NCBI GenBank assembly: GCA_001298545.1
Contig: LJCX01000030.1
Location: forward strand, 806,001 to 870,000
Length of the DNA: 64,000 nucleotides
Reading direction: 5' to 3'
Source: Actinobacteria bacterium OV320
GTDB lineage: Bacteria; Actinomycetota; Actinomycetes; Streptomycetales; Streptomycetaceae
The notes below the pieces were generated by a model, which saw only the letters and a program-made list of their open reading frames with translations, was not told the origin of the DNA and searched no databases. Both the position numbers and the translations under genes were made by a program. Every line of letters starts with the position of its first letter. Positions within the stretch are counted from its first letter, which is position 1. Positions 26,822 to 34,220 of the stretch are shown here, piece by piece.

Positions 26822-27481
26822 CTATCCGGTGATCCCGTACGGTTCCGGATCTCGCCAGCGATTGAAGGGCCGGTCGAGCGTGTACCTGTCGTCGTCCCCG
26901 AGAACGAGCATCCGCATCTCGGCGTTCCCCGGATTCGCGAGGGACTCGAATTCCGCGACCGTCCAGTGGAACCAGCGCATGCAGAACAGCCGCATCGCGA
27001 GGCCGTGGGTCACGATGAGCACGTTCGGCGGATGGTCGGGGGCCTCGAAGCTGCGGAAGAGACTCTCCAGGAAGCCGCCGACCCGGTCGTAGACGTCGGC
27101 GCCGCTCTCGCCCTGGGCGAAGCGGTAGAAGAAGTGCCCGTAGGCGTCCCGGTAGGTCTTCTGCAACCGTACGTCGTCGCGGTCCTGCCAGTTTCCCCAG
27201 TCCTGCTCGCGCAGCCGGGGCTCTTCGCGTACCCGTATGAGCTCGGGGTCCAGGTGGAAGGCCCGGAGGGTCTCATGCGTCCGCCGGTAGGGGGAGACGT
27301 ACACGCTGACCCGCTCGTGGCCGAACACCTCCCGCAGGGTCTTTCCCGTCTCCTCCGCCTGTTGCCACCCTCGCTCGGTCAGAGCCAGTGCATGGTCGGG
27401 TTCACGCTCGTAGACGGTGTCATCAACATTGCCCGTTGACTCCCCGTGCCGGACAAGGACGATGCGCCGTGGTCGTGCCAT
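26822..27481 (-). CDS. Histidine phosphatase superfamily protein
   Basis: This is a 219-residue branch-1 histidine phosphatase (phosphoglycerate-mutase fold). The catalytic LVRHGES motif is at about 9-15, with the phosphohistidine at 12. A second conserved Arg lies in SPYRRTHET, Glu in EEPRLREQDWG, and the second His in VTHGLAMR near 159. No cofactor-dependent mutase insert is evident, so phosphatase activity is likelier. It is the first gene of a two-gene unit with the ADP-ribosylglycohydrolase. The start at ATG 27481 lacks a good Shine-Dalgarno, while TAGGGT lies six bases upstream, so a leaderless message is possible. Confidence 0.9.
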   Translation of the reverse strand: MARPRRIVLVRHGESTGNVDDTVYEREPDHALALTERGWQQAEETGKTLREVFGHERVSVYVSPYRRTHETLRAFHLDPELIRVREEPRLREQDWGNWQDRDDVRLQKTYRDAYGHFFYRFAQGESGADVYDRVGGFLESLFRSFEAPDHPPNVLIVTHGLAMRLFCMRWFHWTVAEFESLANPGNAEMRMLVLGDDDRYTLDRPFNRWRDPEPYGITG

Positions 27482-27632
27482 GCCAAAACCCTAGATCGGG
27501 TGACGGCCGACTGAGCACTCGTACGGCCTTCATACAGCGTAGGTCACACAAATCCCGCAACAGAAAGCGCATACAGCACATGACTGACGCATCCGGCGCA
27601 TCCGGCGCGTTCGTCAGCAGTGAGTGCGATTT

Positions 27633-28238
27633 TCAAACCGTCCAGGTCGACTCGAGTTCGACGATGTCACCGGTGAGGGCGGATATGTCCGCCTCCGTCT
27701 GGGCGCGCAGCGCGAGCCGCTCCACGCGTTCGGTGCGGTACTTTCCGTGTTCGGCCGCCGAGCGCCACATCGAGAGCACCATGAACTCGTGCCCGGGCGC
27801 CTCGGCGAACATCCCCCGGATCATGCCGGGCGAGCCGGCCATGGCGGGATTCCACACCTTCTCCTGCATGAGGGTGAAGTGCTCGGCGCGTTCCTCGTGG
27901 ACCCGGCAGAGGGCCACCCGCAGCAGGTCGGAGTCGGTGAAGCGCGGCTCGAAGCCCGTCTTCACGTCGAAGCGGTAATCGAACAGCCGCACCTGGGCGT
28001 CCTTGAAGGTGCCCGACTGAGCCGCCGCCAGCCGGTCATGGGAACGCGCCATGAAGGAGTCGTAGAAGGCGCGGCTCTCCCAGAACGCGAAGACATGCGC
28101 GACGGAGGGCCGCCCCCTGCTCCAGCCCCCGCCCTGCCCCCGGAACCCCGGCTCCCCCAGAAGCCCCGCCCACTTTCGCTGTCCCCGTTCGAAACCGCGG
28201 CGGTCCACCACGGTGCAGCGAATCCACTTGACCAGCAC
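27633..28238 (-). CDS. YdbC-like (DUF4937) dimeric alpha/beta-barrel protein
   Basis: This is a 201-residue protein made of two similar halves, each resembling the antibiotic-biosynthesis-monooxygenase-like ferredoxin fold. The first half has MLVKWIRC, then VAHVFAFWESRAFYDSFM. The second half has LCRVHEERAEHFTLMQ and FMVLSMWRSAAEHGKY. The pattern fits the YdbC family, of unknown function. GTG 28238 is chosen because homology-like sequence starts there; the frame is open to 28331 but Arg/Ser-rich. The ribosome site is weak. It diverges from the TerD-like gene. Confidence 0.75.
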   Translation of the reverse strand: MLVKWIRCTVVDRRGFERGQRKWAGLLGEPGFRGQGGGWSRGRPSVAHVFAFWESRAFYDSFMARSHDRLAAAQSGTFKDAQVRLFDYRFDVKTGFEPRFTDSDLLRVALCRVHEERAEHFTLMQEKVWNPAMAGSPGMIRGMFAEAPGHEFMVLSMWRSAAEHGKYRTERVERLALRAQTEADISALTGDIVELESTWTV

Positions 28239-28393
28239 CGCGCCATCGTACGGCCAGTGGGCGTGGCGTTGGTCACTCTCGTTCACAGAGCGACGCTGCG
28301 ACGGCGCACACGCGCGTGGCAGGATGGGCAACCGGCCCTGAGAGTCGGCGGGTTCAGGGCGACATCAGACGGGGAAACGGGGAGGGGAATCCG

Positions 28394-28927
28394 GTGAGCG
28401 GCCTCAACAAGGGAATCCGCAAGGTCGAGATGGCGCTGAAGTGGGACCCGAGTCCGACGGGTCAGCCACCCACCGACCTCGACATCGTGGCCGCGACCTA
28501 CCTGGAGAGCGATCCGCATGGTGCCCCTGCCTATGTGGTCCACTTCGACAGTCGCTCCCCCGACGGAACGATCTACCTCAACCGGGACAGCAAGGACGGC
28601 AAGGGCTTCGGCTGGGACGAGGTGATGACGCTGGAGCTCGACCGCCTGGACGCACGGTACGCGCGCGTGGTCGTCGGTGTCGTCATACAACAGAACCCGG
28701 AGCACCGGACGTTCGTCGGTGTGCTCAACCCGGCCTTCCGGATACGGGAGGGCTACACCGTCCTGGACGAGGACGACTTCGCCGGCGTCCTCGGCGCGAC
28801 CGCGGCGACGGTCGGGGAGTTCCTGCGCGAGTCGTCCGACGGATGGTCGTTCCACTCCGGCGTCCAGGGCTTCGAGGACGACCCGGCGACGTTCACGAGG
28901 ACCATGGGCCAGGTGCGCCACTCCTGA
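28394..28927 (+). CDS. TerD-family calcium-binding stress protein
   Basis: This is a 177-residue TerD-type protein linked in other bacteria to tellurite and general stress resistance. It starts with VSGLNKGIRKVEMALKWDPS. A DFDSRSPDGTIYLN-like segment (VHFDSRSPDGTIYLN) corresponds to one acidic calcium-binding motif of TerD beta-sandwich proteins. The usual DLD and NLTG motifs appear partly changed (TDLDIVAATYL is present). GTG 28394 has GGAGGGG about seven bases upstream. It stands alone, without the other ter genes. Calcium binding is inferred from the family. Confidence 0.82.
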   Translation: MSGLNKGIRKVEMALKWDPSPTGQPPTDLDIVAATYLESDPHGAPAYVVHFDSRSPDGTIYLNRDSKDGKGFGWDEVMTLELDRLDARYARVVVGVVIQQNPEHRTFVGVLNPAFRIREGYTVLDEDDFAGVLGATAATVGEFLRESSDGWSFHSGVQGFEDDPATFTRTMGQVRHS

Positions 28928-28985
28928 AGGCGCAAAGGGCGCGACCCACGCCTCGCGGACCGTGAAACCTCCGCAAAAAACACCG

Positions 28986-29020
28986 AGGGCGGTGGAGCCG
29001 GGAACCGGCTCCACCGCCCT
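28986..29020. terminator. Bidirectional terminator, TerD-like / nrdJ
   Basis: A perfect 16-bp stem (AGGGCGGTGGAGCCGG and its complement) closes a three-base GAA loop. It sits between the convergent TerD-like (stop 28927) and nrdJ (stop 29058) genes, with TTTGT after the plus-strand arm. Confidence 0.88.
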
Positions 29021-29057
29021 TTGTCAGGTCATCGCGACCTGATCGGCACGGCAGGGA

Positions 29058-31958
29058 TCAGCTGCAACCGCTGGTCGACCCGCAGCCCTCGCAGATGTAG
29101 CAGGAACCGGCCCGCTGCATCTTCGTACCGCAGGAGAAGCACAGCGGGGCGTCGGCCTGGATGCCCAGCTGCATCTCCACCAGCTCGGCGCTGGTGTGAG
29201 CCTGCTTCGGGGCGGGCTCGATCACCTCGACGTCGACCTTGGGAGTGGCCACGGCCTTCAGGTCCGTCTGACGCGGAGCGGACTGCGCGAGCCCCTCGAC
29301 GTCCACGTTCTCCTCCTCGAAGGTCGGCTCGTACGAACCGGTCTCCAGGTGGCGCTGACGCTCCTCGGCGGAGTGGATGCCGAGCGCGGAACGCGTCTCG
29401 AAGGGCAGGAAGTCGAGCGCCAGGCGGCGGAAGATGTAGTCGACGATCGACTGCGCCATCCGCACGTCCGGGTCGTCGGTCATGCCGGCCGGCTCGAAGC
29501 GCATGTTGGTGAACTTCGAGACGTACGTCTCCAGCGGCACGCCGTACTGGAGACCGACGGAGACCGCGATGGAGAAGGCGTCCATCATCCCGGCGAGGGT
29601 CGAACCCTGCTTGGACATCTTCAGGAAGACCTCGCCGAGACCGTCGTCCGGGTAGGAGTTGGCGGTCATGTAGCCCTCGGCGCCACCGACCGTGAAGGAG
29701 GTCGTGATGCCGGGCCGGCCCTTGGGCAGACGCTTGCGGACCGGGCGGTACTCGATGACCTTCTCGACCGCGGTGCGGATCGTGTCCTCGGCCTTCTCGG
29801 TGATCTCGGTCTTCTCCTTCTCCTTGGTCTTCGCGGAGAGGGGCTGACCGACCTTGCAGTTGTCGCGGTAGATCGCGAGCGCCTTGACGCCGAGCTTCCA
29901 GGCCTCGAAGTAGATCTCCTCGACCTCCTCGACGGTCGCCGTCTCCGGCATGTTGACCGTCTTGGAGATGGCACCGGAGATCCAGGGCTGGATCGCGGCC
30001 ATCATGCGGACGTGACCCATCGGGGAGATGGCACGCTCGCCCATGGCGCAGTCGAACACCTCGTAGTGCTCCGGCTTGAGGCTGGGGGCGTCGATCACGT
30101 TGCCGTTGTCGGCGATGTGGGCGACGATCGCCTCGATCTGCTCCTCCTGGTAACCCAGGCGGCGCAGGGCCTGCGGGACGGTGCCGTTGACGATCTGCAT
30201 CGAGCCGCCGCCGACCAGCTTCTTGAACTTGACCAGGGCGAGGTCGGGCTCGACGCCGGTGGTGTCGCAGGACATCGCCAGACCGATGGTGCCGGTCGGG
30301 GCGAGCACGGACGCCTGGGAGTTACGGAAACCGTTCTTCTCACCGAGCCTCAGCACGTCCTGCCAGGCCTCCGTGGCGGCCGCCCAGACCGGGGAGTCCA
30401 GGTCGTCCGTGCGGACGGCCGTCGCGTTGGCGTCGGAGTGCTGCTTCATGACGCGGTTGTGGGCGTCGGCGTTGCGGGCGTAGCCGTCGTACGTGCCGAC
30501 GACCGAGGCGAGCTCGGCCGAGCGGCGGTAGGCCGTGCCCGTCATCAGGGAGGTGATGGCGCCGGCCAGTGTGCGGCCGCCGTCGGAGTCGTACGCGTGA
30601 CCGGTGGCCATCAGCAGGGCGCCGAGGTTCGCGTAGCCGATGCCGAGCTGGCGGAACGCGCGCGTGTTCTCGCCGATCTTCTCGGTCGGGAAGTCCGCGA
30701 AGCAGATGGAGATGTCCATCGCGGTGATGACGAGCTCGACGACCTTCTGGAAGCGGTCGGCCTCGAAGGACTGGTTGCCCTTGCCGTCGTCCTTGAGGAA
30801 CTTCATCAGGTTCAGCGAAGCGAGGTTGCAGGACGTGTTGTCCAGGTGCATGTACTCGCTGCACGGGTTCGACGCGGTGATCCGGCCGGACTCGGGGCAG
30901 GTGTGCCAGTTGTTGATCACACCGTCGTACTGGATGCCCGGGTCGGCACAGGCCCAGGCGGCCTCGGCGAGCTTGCGGAACAGCGCCTTGGCGTCGACCT
31001 TCTCGATGATCTCGCCGGTCATACGGGCGCGGAGGCCGAACTCGGTGCCGTTCTCGACGGCCGTCATGAACTCGTCGTTCACGCGGACGCTGTTGTTGGC
31101 GTTCTGGTACTGGACGGACGTGATGTCGTCGCCGCCCAGGTCCATGTCGAAGCCCGCGTCACGCAGGGCGCGGATCTTCTCCTCCTCCTTCACCTTGGTG
31201 GCGATGAAGTCCTCGACGTCCGGGTGGTCCACGTCGAGGACGACCATCTTGGCCGCACGACGGGTGGCGCCACCCGACTTGATGGTGCCGGCGGAGGCGT
31301 CGGCACCACGCATGAAGGAGACCGGGCCGGAGGCGTTGCCGCCGGAGGAGAGGAGTTCCTTGGAGGAGCGGATGCGCGAGAGGTTCAGGCCGGCGCCGGA
31401 GCCGCCCTTGAAGATCATGCCCTCTTCCTTGTACCAGTCGAGGATCGACTCCATGGAGTCGTCGACGGCCAGGATGAAGCAGGCGGAGACCTGCTGGGGC
31501 TGCGGCGTACCGACGTTGAACCAGACAGGGCTGTTGAAGCTGAAGATCTGGTGCAGGAGGGCGTACGCCAGCTCGTGCTCGAAGATCTCGGCGTCGGCGG
31601 GCGAGGAGAAGTACTTGTGGTCCTCACCGGCCTTCCGGTACGTCTTCACGATGCGGTCGATCAGCTGCCTGAGGCCGGTCTCGCGCTGCGGGGTGCCGAC
31701 GGCACCGCGGAAGTACTTGCTGGTGACGATGTTGACCGCGTTCACCGACCAGAAGTCGGGGAACTCGACGCCACGCTGCTCGAAATTGACCGAGCCGTCG
31801 CGCCAGTTGGTCATGACGACGTCACGACGCTCCCAGGCCACCTCGTCGTAAGGGTGCACGCCGGGGGTCGTGTGGATGCGCTCGATACGCAGGCCCTTGG
31901 TGGTCTTGGTGCCCTTGGCTCGGGAACCTCGTGCCGGACCGCTCGCCGTCTCTGTCAT
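29058..31958 (-). CDS. nrdJ: Class II (adenosylcobalamin-dependent) ribonucleotide reductase
   Basis: This 966-residue enzyme reduces ribonucleotides to deoxyribonucleotides without oxygen, using adenosylcobalamin to generate the thiyl radical. Signature pieces include FNSPVWFNVGTP, VSACFILAVDDSM, GGSGAGLNLSRIRS, the active-site loop NPCSEYMHLDNTSCNLASLNL (in two parts) and PTGTIGLAMSCDTTG. The C-terminus ends with a redox/zinc Cys cluster (CFSCG, CYICEGCGS, GCS). ATG 31958 is preceded by GAGGGAGG and is chosen over an upstream in-frame start. It follows nrdR on the same strand after 166 bp, forming the nrdRJ unit known in Streptomyces. Control by NrdR through upstream boxes is likely. Confidence 0.96.
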   Translation of the reverse strand: MTETASGPARGSRAKGTKTTKGLRIERIHTTPGVHPYDEVAWERRDVVMTNWRDGSVNFEQRGVEFPDFWSVNAVNIVTSKYFRGAVGTPQRETGLRQLIDRIVKTYRKAGEDHKYFSSPADAEIFEHELAYALLHQIFSFNSPVWFNVGTPQPQQVSACFILAVDDSMESILDWYKEEGMIFKGGSGAGLNLSRIRSSKELLSSGGNASGPVSFMRGADASAGTIKSGGATRRAAKMVVLDVDHPDVEDFIATKVKEEEKIRALRDAGFDMDLGGDDITSVQYQNANNSVRVNDEFMTAVENGTEFGLRARMTGEIIEKVDAKALFRKLAEAAWACADPGIQYDGVINNWHTCPESGRITASNPCSEYMHLDNTSCNLASLNLMKFLKDDGKGNQSFEADRFQKVVELVITAMDISICFADFPTEKIGENTRAFRQLGIGYANLGALLMATGHAYDSDGGRTLAGAITSLMTGTAYRRSAELASVVGTYDGYARNADAHNRVMKQHSDANATAVRTDDLDSPVWAAATEAWQDVLRLGEKNGFRNSQASVLAPTGTIGLAMSCDTTGVEPDLALVKFKKLVGGGSMQIVNGTVPQALRRLGYQEEQIEAIVAHIADNGNVIDAPSLKPEHYEVFDCAMGERAISPMGHVRMMAAIQPWISGAISKTVNMPETATVEEVEEIYFEAWKLGVKALAIYRDNCKVGQPLSAKTKEKEKTEITEKAEDTIRTAVEKVIEYRPVRKRLPKGRPGITTSFTVGGAEGYMTANSYPDDGLGEVFLKMSKQGSTLAGMMDAFSIAVSVGLQYGVPLETYVSKFTNMRFEPAGMTDDPDVRMAQSIVDYIFRRLALDFLPFETRSALGIHSAEERQRHLETGSYEPTFEEENVDVEGLAQSAPRQTDLKAVATPKVDVEVIEPAPKQAHTSAELVEMQLGIQADAPLCFSCGTKMQRAGSCYICEGCGSTSGCS

Positions 31959-32124
31959 GCCGCCTCCCTCTACGGGCGAAAACGCCCTAAAATGCCACGT
32001 TTGTTCCCGTGACACGGTGTTCTGTCTTGTGCTGTGGGCACCCACGCGCTATCACCCACAGCAGGTCTTGGTCCGCCGCCGCCCGGCCGTCCCCGGACTC
32101 GAAAGCCCGGTTCCGGTCCTTCGG

Positions 32125-32694
32125 TCAGTCGGCGGCGTGGGCGGGCTCGGGGACCTGCACGGTCCCTCCGGGCCCGCCGTCGTCCTCCCGGCTCCCCACT
32201 GCAGTCCCTGCATCGCCCTCGCGGTCGTCGTCGTCCGCGTCGGGGCGTGCCGTCTGGTTCCTGAGTTCCACGATGGCGGCCTCGAAGTCCTCGAGCGAGT
32301 CGAACGCCCGGTAGACGGAGGCGAATCGCAGATAGGCGACGAGGTCGAGCTCCTGCAACGGGCCGAGTATGGCCAGCCCCACGTCATGGGTGGTCAACTC
32401 GGCACTTCCGGTGGCCCGGACCGCCTCCTCGACCCGCTGGCCGAGCTGAGCCAGCGCGTCCTCGGTGACAGGCCGCCCCTGACATGCCTTGCGCACGCCG
32501 TTGATGACCTTGATACGGCTGAAGGGCTCGGTGACTCCGGACCGCTTCACCACCATGAGCGAGCACGTCTCCACGGTCGTGAAACGACGGGAGCAGTCAG
32601 GGCACTGGCGGCGCCTGCGGATCGACGTGCCGTCATCCGTCGTACGGCTGTCGACGACACGACTGTCGGGGTGCCTACAGAAGGGGCAGTGCAT
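32125..32694 (-). CDS. nrdR: Transcriptional repressor NrdR
   Basis: This is a 189-residue regulator of ribonucleotide reductase genes that senses ATP and dATP. An N-terminal zinc ribbon uses Cys3, Cys6, Cys31 and Cys34 (MHCPFC and CPDC) and includes the DNA-binding basic patch GTSIRRRRQ. An ATP-cone follows at about 46-136 (VVKRSGVTEPFSRIKVINGVRKAC in parts). A Gly/Asp-rich acidic tail of about 40 residues extends beyond the usual 150-170. ATG 32694 (MHCPFC) has GGAG just upstream and is the canonical start. It is the first gene of the nrdR-nrdJ unit and diverges from lexA. Confidence 0.96.
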   Translation of the reverse strand: MHCPFCRHPDSRVVDSRTTDDGTSIRRRRQCPDCSRRFTTVETCSLMVVKRSGVTEPFSRIKVINGVRKACQGRPVTEDALAQLGQRVEEAVRATGSAELTTHDVGLAILGPLQELDLVAYLRFASVYRAFDSLEDFEAAIVELRNQTARPDADDDDREGDAGTAVGSREDDGGPGGTVQVPEPAHAAD

Positions 32695-32833
32695 GAACTC
32701 CAACCCTCCTCACAGCAGACTCAATGGCCTCGCCGGACCTCACGGGCCCCTCGAAGCAGCCCCAAGCATAGGGGATCCACGAGCATCCGAAGACACCGGG
32801 GACCACAACTTCTGGGCCGCTGGTGCAATCCAA

Positions 32834-32870
32834 CCACTACATATGGGGGCTTGGCCCATACATCCAGGCT
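32834..32870 (-). promoter_or_regulatory. Two NrdR-box-like sites
   Basis: On the minus strand, CCCCCATATGTAGTGG (32834-32849) matches the NrdR box consensus acaCwAtATaTwGtgt at about 12 of 16 positions. AGCCTGGATGTATGGG (32855-32870) is a weaker match. Their starts are 21 bp apart, two helical turns. They lie about 140-175 bp upstream of nrdR, consistent with autoregulation of nrdRJ. Confidence 0.55.
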
Positions 32871-33121
32871 GCGACGCGTGTCGCGTCCGACGCCTTCACC
32901 CCTCGCGATCCCGCCGTCACACCCAGCACCCGAAAACCACCCGCGCACGCGTGCGTGCACCCGTATCGGCGCACCGGATACGGCGATACCGTGGGCGCCG
33001 CAGGGAGGAGAGGTGGGACTCTCGCGCAGAGCGGGGCCAATTCCCGGCCTGCGGGGCGCCGGATGGCAGACTGAGGCCACACCTCACAAGGTCATCCGTC
33101 TCGGCGGTGAAGGGTACAACA

Positions 33122-33154
33122 ATGAGCCCTTTTGTCCGCCGCGCGGCACGTTAG
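33122..33154 (+). other. Possible ten-residue leader peptide upstream of lexA
   Basis: An ATG with AAGGG eight bases upstream opens MSPFVRRAAR and stops at TAG, 123 bp before lexA and upstream of the SOS box. No codon-bias test is possible at this length, so it remains only a candidate. Confidence 0.2.
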
Positions 33155-33202
33155 CCATACACCCAGACACGTGATCAAGTCAGGCTATCCGCGCTTTTTC
33201 AC

Positions 33203-33218
33203 TCGAACGTGTGTTTGG
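33203..33218. promoter_or_regulatory. LexA (SOS) box of lexA
   Basis: TCGAACGTGTGTTTGG matches the actinobacterial SOS box TCGAAC-N4-GTTCGA at 9 of 12 defined positions, with a perfect left half and GTT of the right half. It overlaps the predicted lexA -35, so LexA should repress its own gene. Confidence 0.85.
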
Positions 33219-33244
33219 CGCAACCTTTCGAAAGCAACTACCGT
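33215..33244 (+). promoter_or_regulatory. Candidate lexA promoter
   Basis: TTGGCG (33215-33220), an 18-bp spacer and TACCGT (33239-33244) form a vegetative-type promoter 34 bp before the lexA GTG. The -35 overlaps the SOS box. Confidence 0.55.
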
Positions 33245-33277
33245 TGTCCAGCAGGGAGACAATCGAGAGGGGCCGAC

Positions 33278-34057
33278 GTGACCACCACCGCAGACAGTGC
33301 CACCATCACTGCCCAGGACCGCTCCCAGGGCCGACTCGAGCCGGTGCATGCGATGAACGAAGCCATGAATCCCGAGGGACACAAGCGCTCTCTGCCTGGG
33401 CGACCTCCAGGCATCCGCGCCGACAGCTCGGGACTCACCGACCGGCAGCGCCGAGTGATCGAGGTCATCAGGGACTCCGTACAGCGGCGCGGCTACCCGC
33501 CGTCCATGCGGGAGATCGGTCAGGCGGTCGGCCTGTCCAGCACGTCCTCGGTCGCCCACCAGCTGATGGCACTGGAGCGGAAGGGCTTCCTGCGCCGCGA
33601 TCCGCACCGGCCGCGCGCCTACGAGGTGCGAGGTTCCGACCAGGCCAGCTCCGTGCAGCCCACGGACACCGCCGGCAAGCCCGCCGCGTCGTACGTCCCG
33701 CTGGTCGGACGCATCGCCGCCGGTGGCCCGATCCTCGCCGAGGAGTCGGTCGAGGACGTCTTCCCCCTCCCGCGGCAGTTGGTGGGTGACGGCGAGCTGT
33801 TCGTCCTGAAGGTCGTGGGTGACTCGATGATCGAGGCCGCGATCTGCGACGGCGACTGGGTCACCGTCCGCCGTCAGCCCGTCGCCGAGAACGGCGACAT
33901 CGTGGCGGCGATGCTGGACGGCGAGGCCACCGTCAAGCGTTTCAAGCGCGAGGACGGCCATGTGTGGCTCCTCCCGCACAACGCCGCCTACGAGCCGATC
34001 CCGGGTGACGACGCGACCATCCTCGGCAAGGTGGTGGCCGTACTCCGCCGCGTCTGA
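33278..34057 (+). CDS. lexA: SOS repressor LexA
   Basis: This is a 259-residue repressor of the DNA-damage response. The winged helix lies at about 50-115 (SMREIGQAVGLSSTSSVAHQL in parts). The C-terminal S24 peptidase domain contains the self-cleavage site Ala148-Gly149 (RIAAGGP), catalytic Ser183 (VVGDSMIEA) and Lys220 (ATVKRF). RecA filaments trigger this cleavage. GTG 33278 has GAGAGGGG upstream and is chosen over an open frame from 33209, which overlaps the SOS box. The N-terminal 45 residues before the winged helix are longer than in E. coli LexA, as in other Streptomyces. Confidence 0.96.
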   Translation: MTTTADSATITAQDRSQGRLEPVHAMNEAMNPEGHKRSLPGRPPGIRADSSGLTDRQRRVIEVIRDSVQRRGYPPSMREIGQAVGLSSTSSVAHQLMALERKGFLRRDPHRPRAYEVRGSDQASSVQPTDTAGKPAASYVPLVGRIAAGGPILAEESVEDVFPLPRQLVGDGELFVLKVVGDSMIEAAICDGDWVTVRRQPVAENGDIVAAMLDGEATVKRFKREDGHVWLLPHNAAYEPIPGDDATILGKVVAVLRRV

Positions 34058-34099
34058 GTACGGCGGTGGACGGGACGGCTCCGTCCGCCCCCCGAAACT

Positions 34100-34133
34100 G
34101 GGCCCCGGGATCCCTGCGCCGGTTCCGGGGCCC
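34100..34133 (+). terminator. Proximal lexA terminator hairpin
   Basis: GGGCCCCGG (34100-34108) pairs perfectly with CCGGGGCCC (34125-34133) across a 16-base loop, 43 bp after the lexA stop. Confidence 0.55.
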
Positions 34134-34174
34134 TGTGCTGTGCCCGATCAGCTCAGCCGTGAACCCGGTCAGCC

Positions 34175-34220
34175 GTGAAGGAGGGGGCCGTCCCGGGAGC
34201 GGGACGGCCCCCTCCTTCAC
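34175..34220. terminator. Strong bidirectional terminator, lexA / dinG-like
   Basis: A perfect 20-bp stem (GTGAAGGAGGGGGCCGTCCC and its complement) closes a six-base loop. The right arm includes the last bases of the convergent helicase gene, whose stop is at 34217-34219. Confidence 0.9.

Larger units (their letters stand above)
32695..33277. promoter_or_regulatory. nrdR / lexA divergent regulatory region
   Basis: This 583-bp region is less GC-biased than its surroundings. It contains two NrdR-box-like sites nearer nrdR and an SOS box plus promoter nearer lexA, listed separately. It also holds two small open frames with ribosome sites: GTG 33013-33174 (53 codons, one TTA, poor codon bias, GGAGG upstream) and ATG 33122-33154. 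Neither is confidently a gene. Confidence 0.7.

Noticed and set aside
29196..32012. 938-codon plus-strand frame opposite nrdJ
   Set aside because: It is antisense shadow of a confidently identified ribonucleotide reductase.
31959..33277. Cobalamin riboswitch before nrdJ or nrdR
   Set aside because: Neither the nrdR-nrdJ gap nor the region before nrdR has a recognisable B12 box. In Streptomyces the riboswitch is known before the class Ia operon nrdABS, not nrdRJ.
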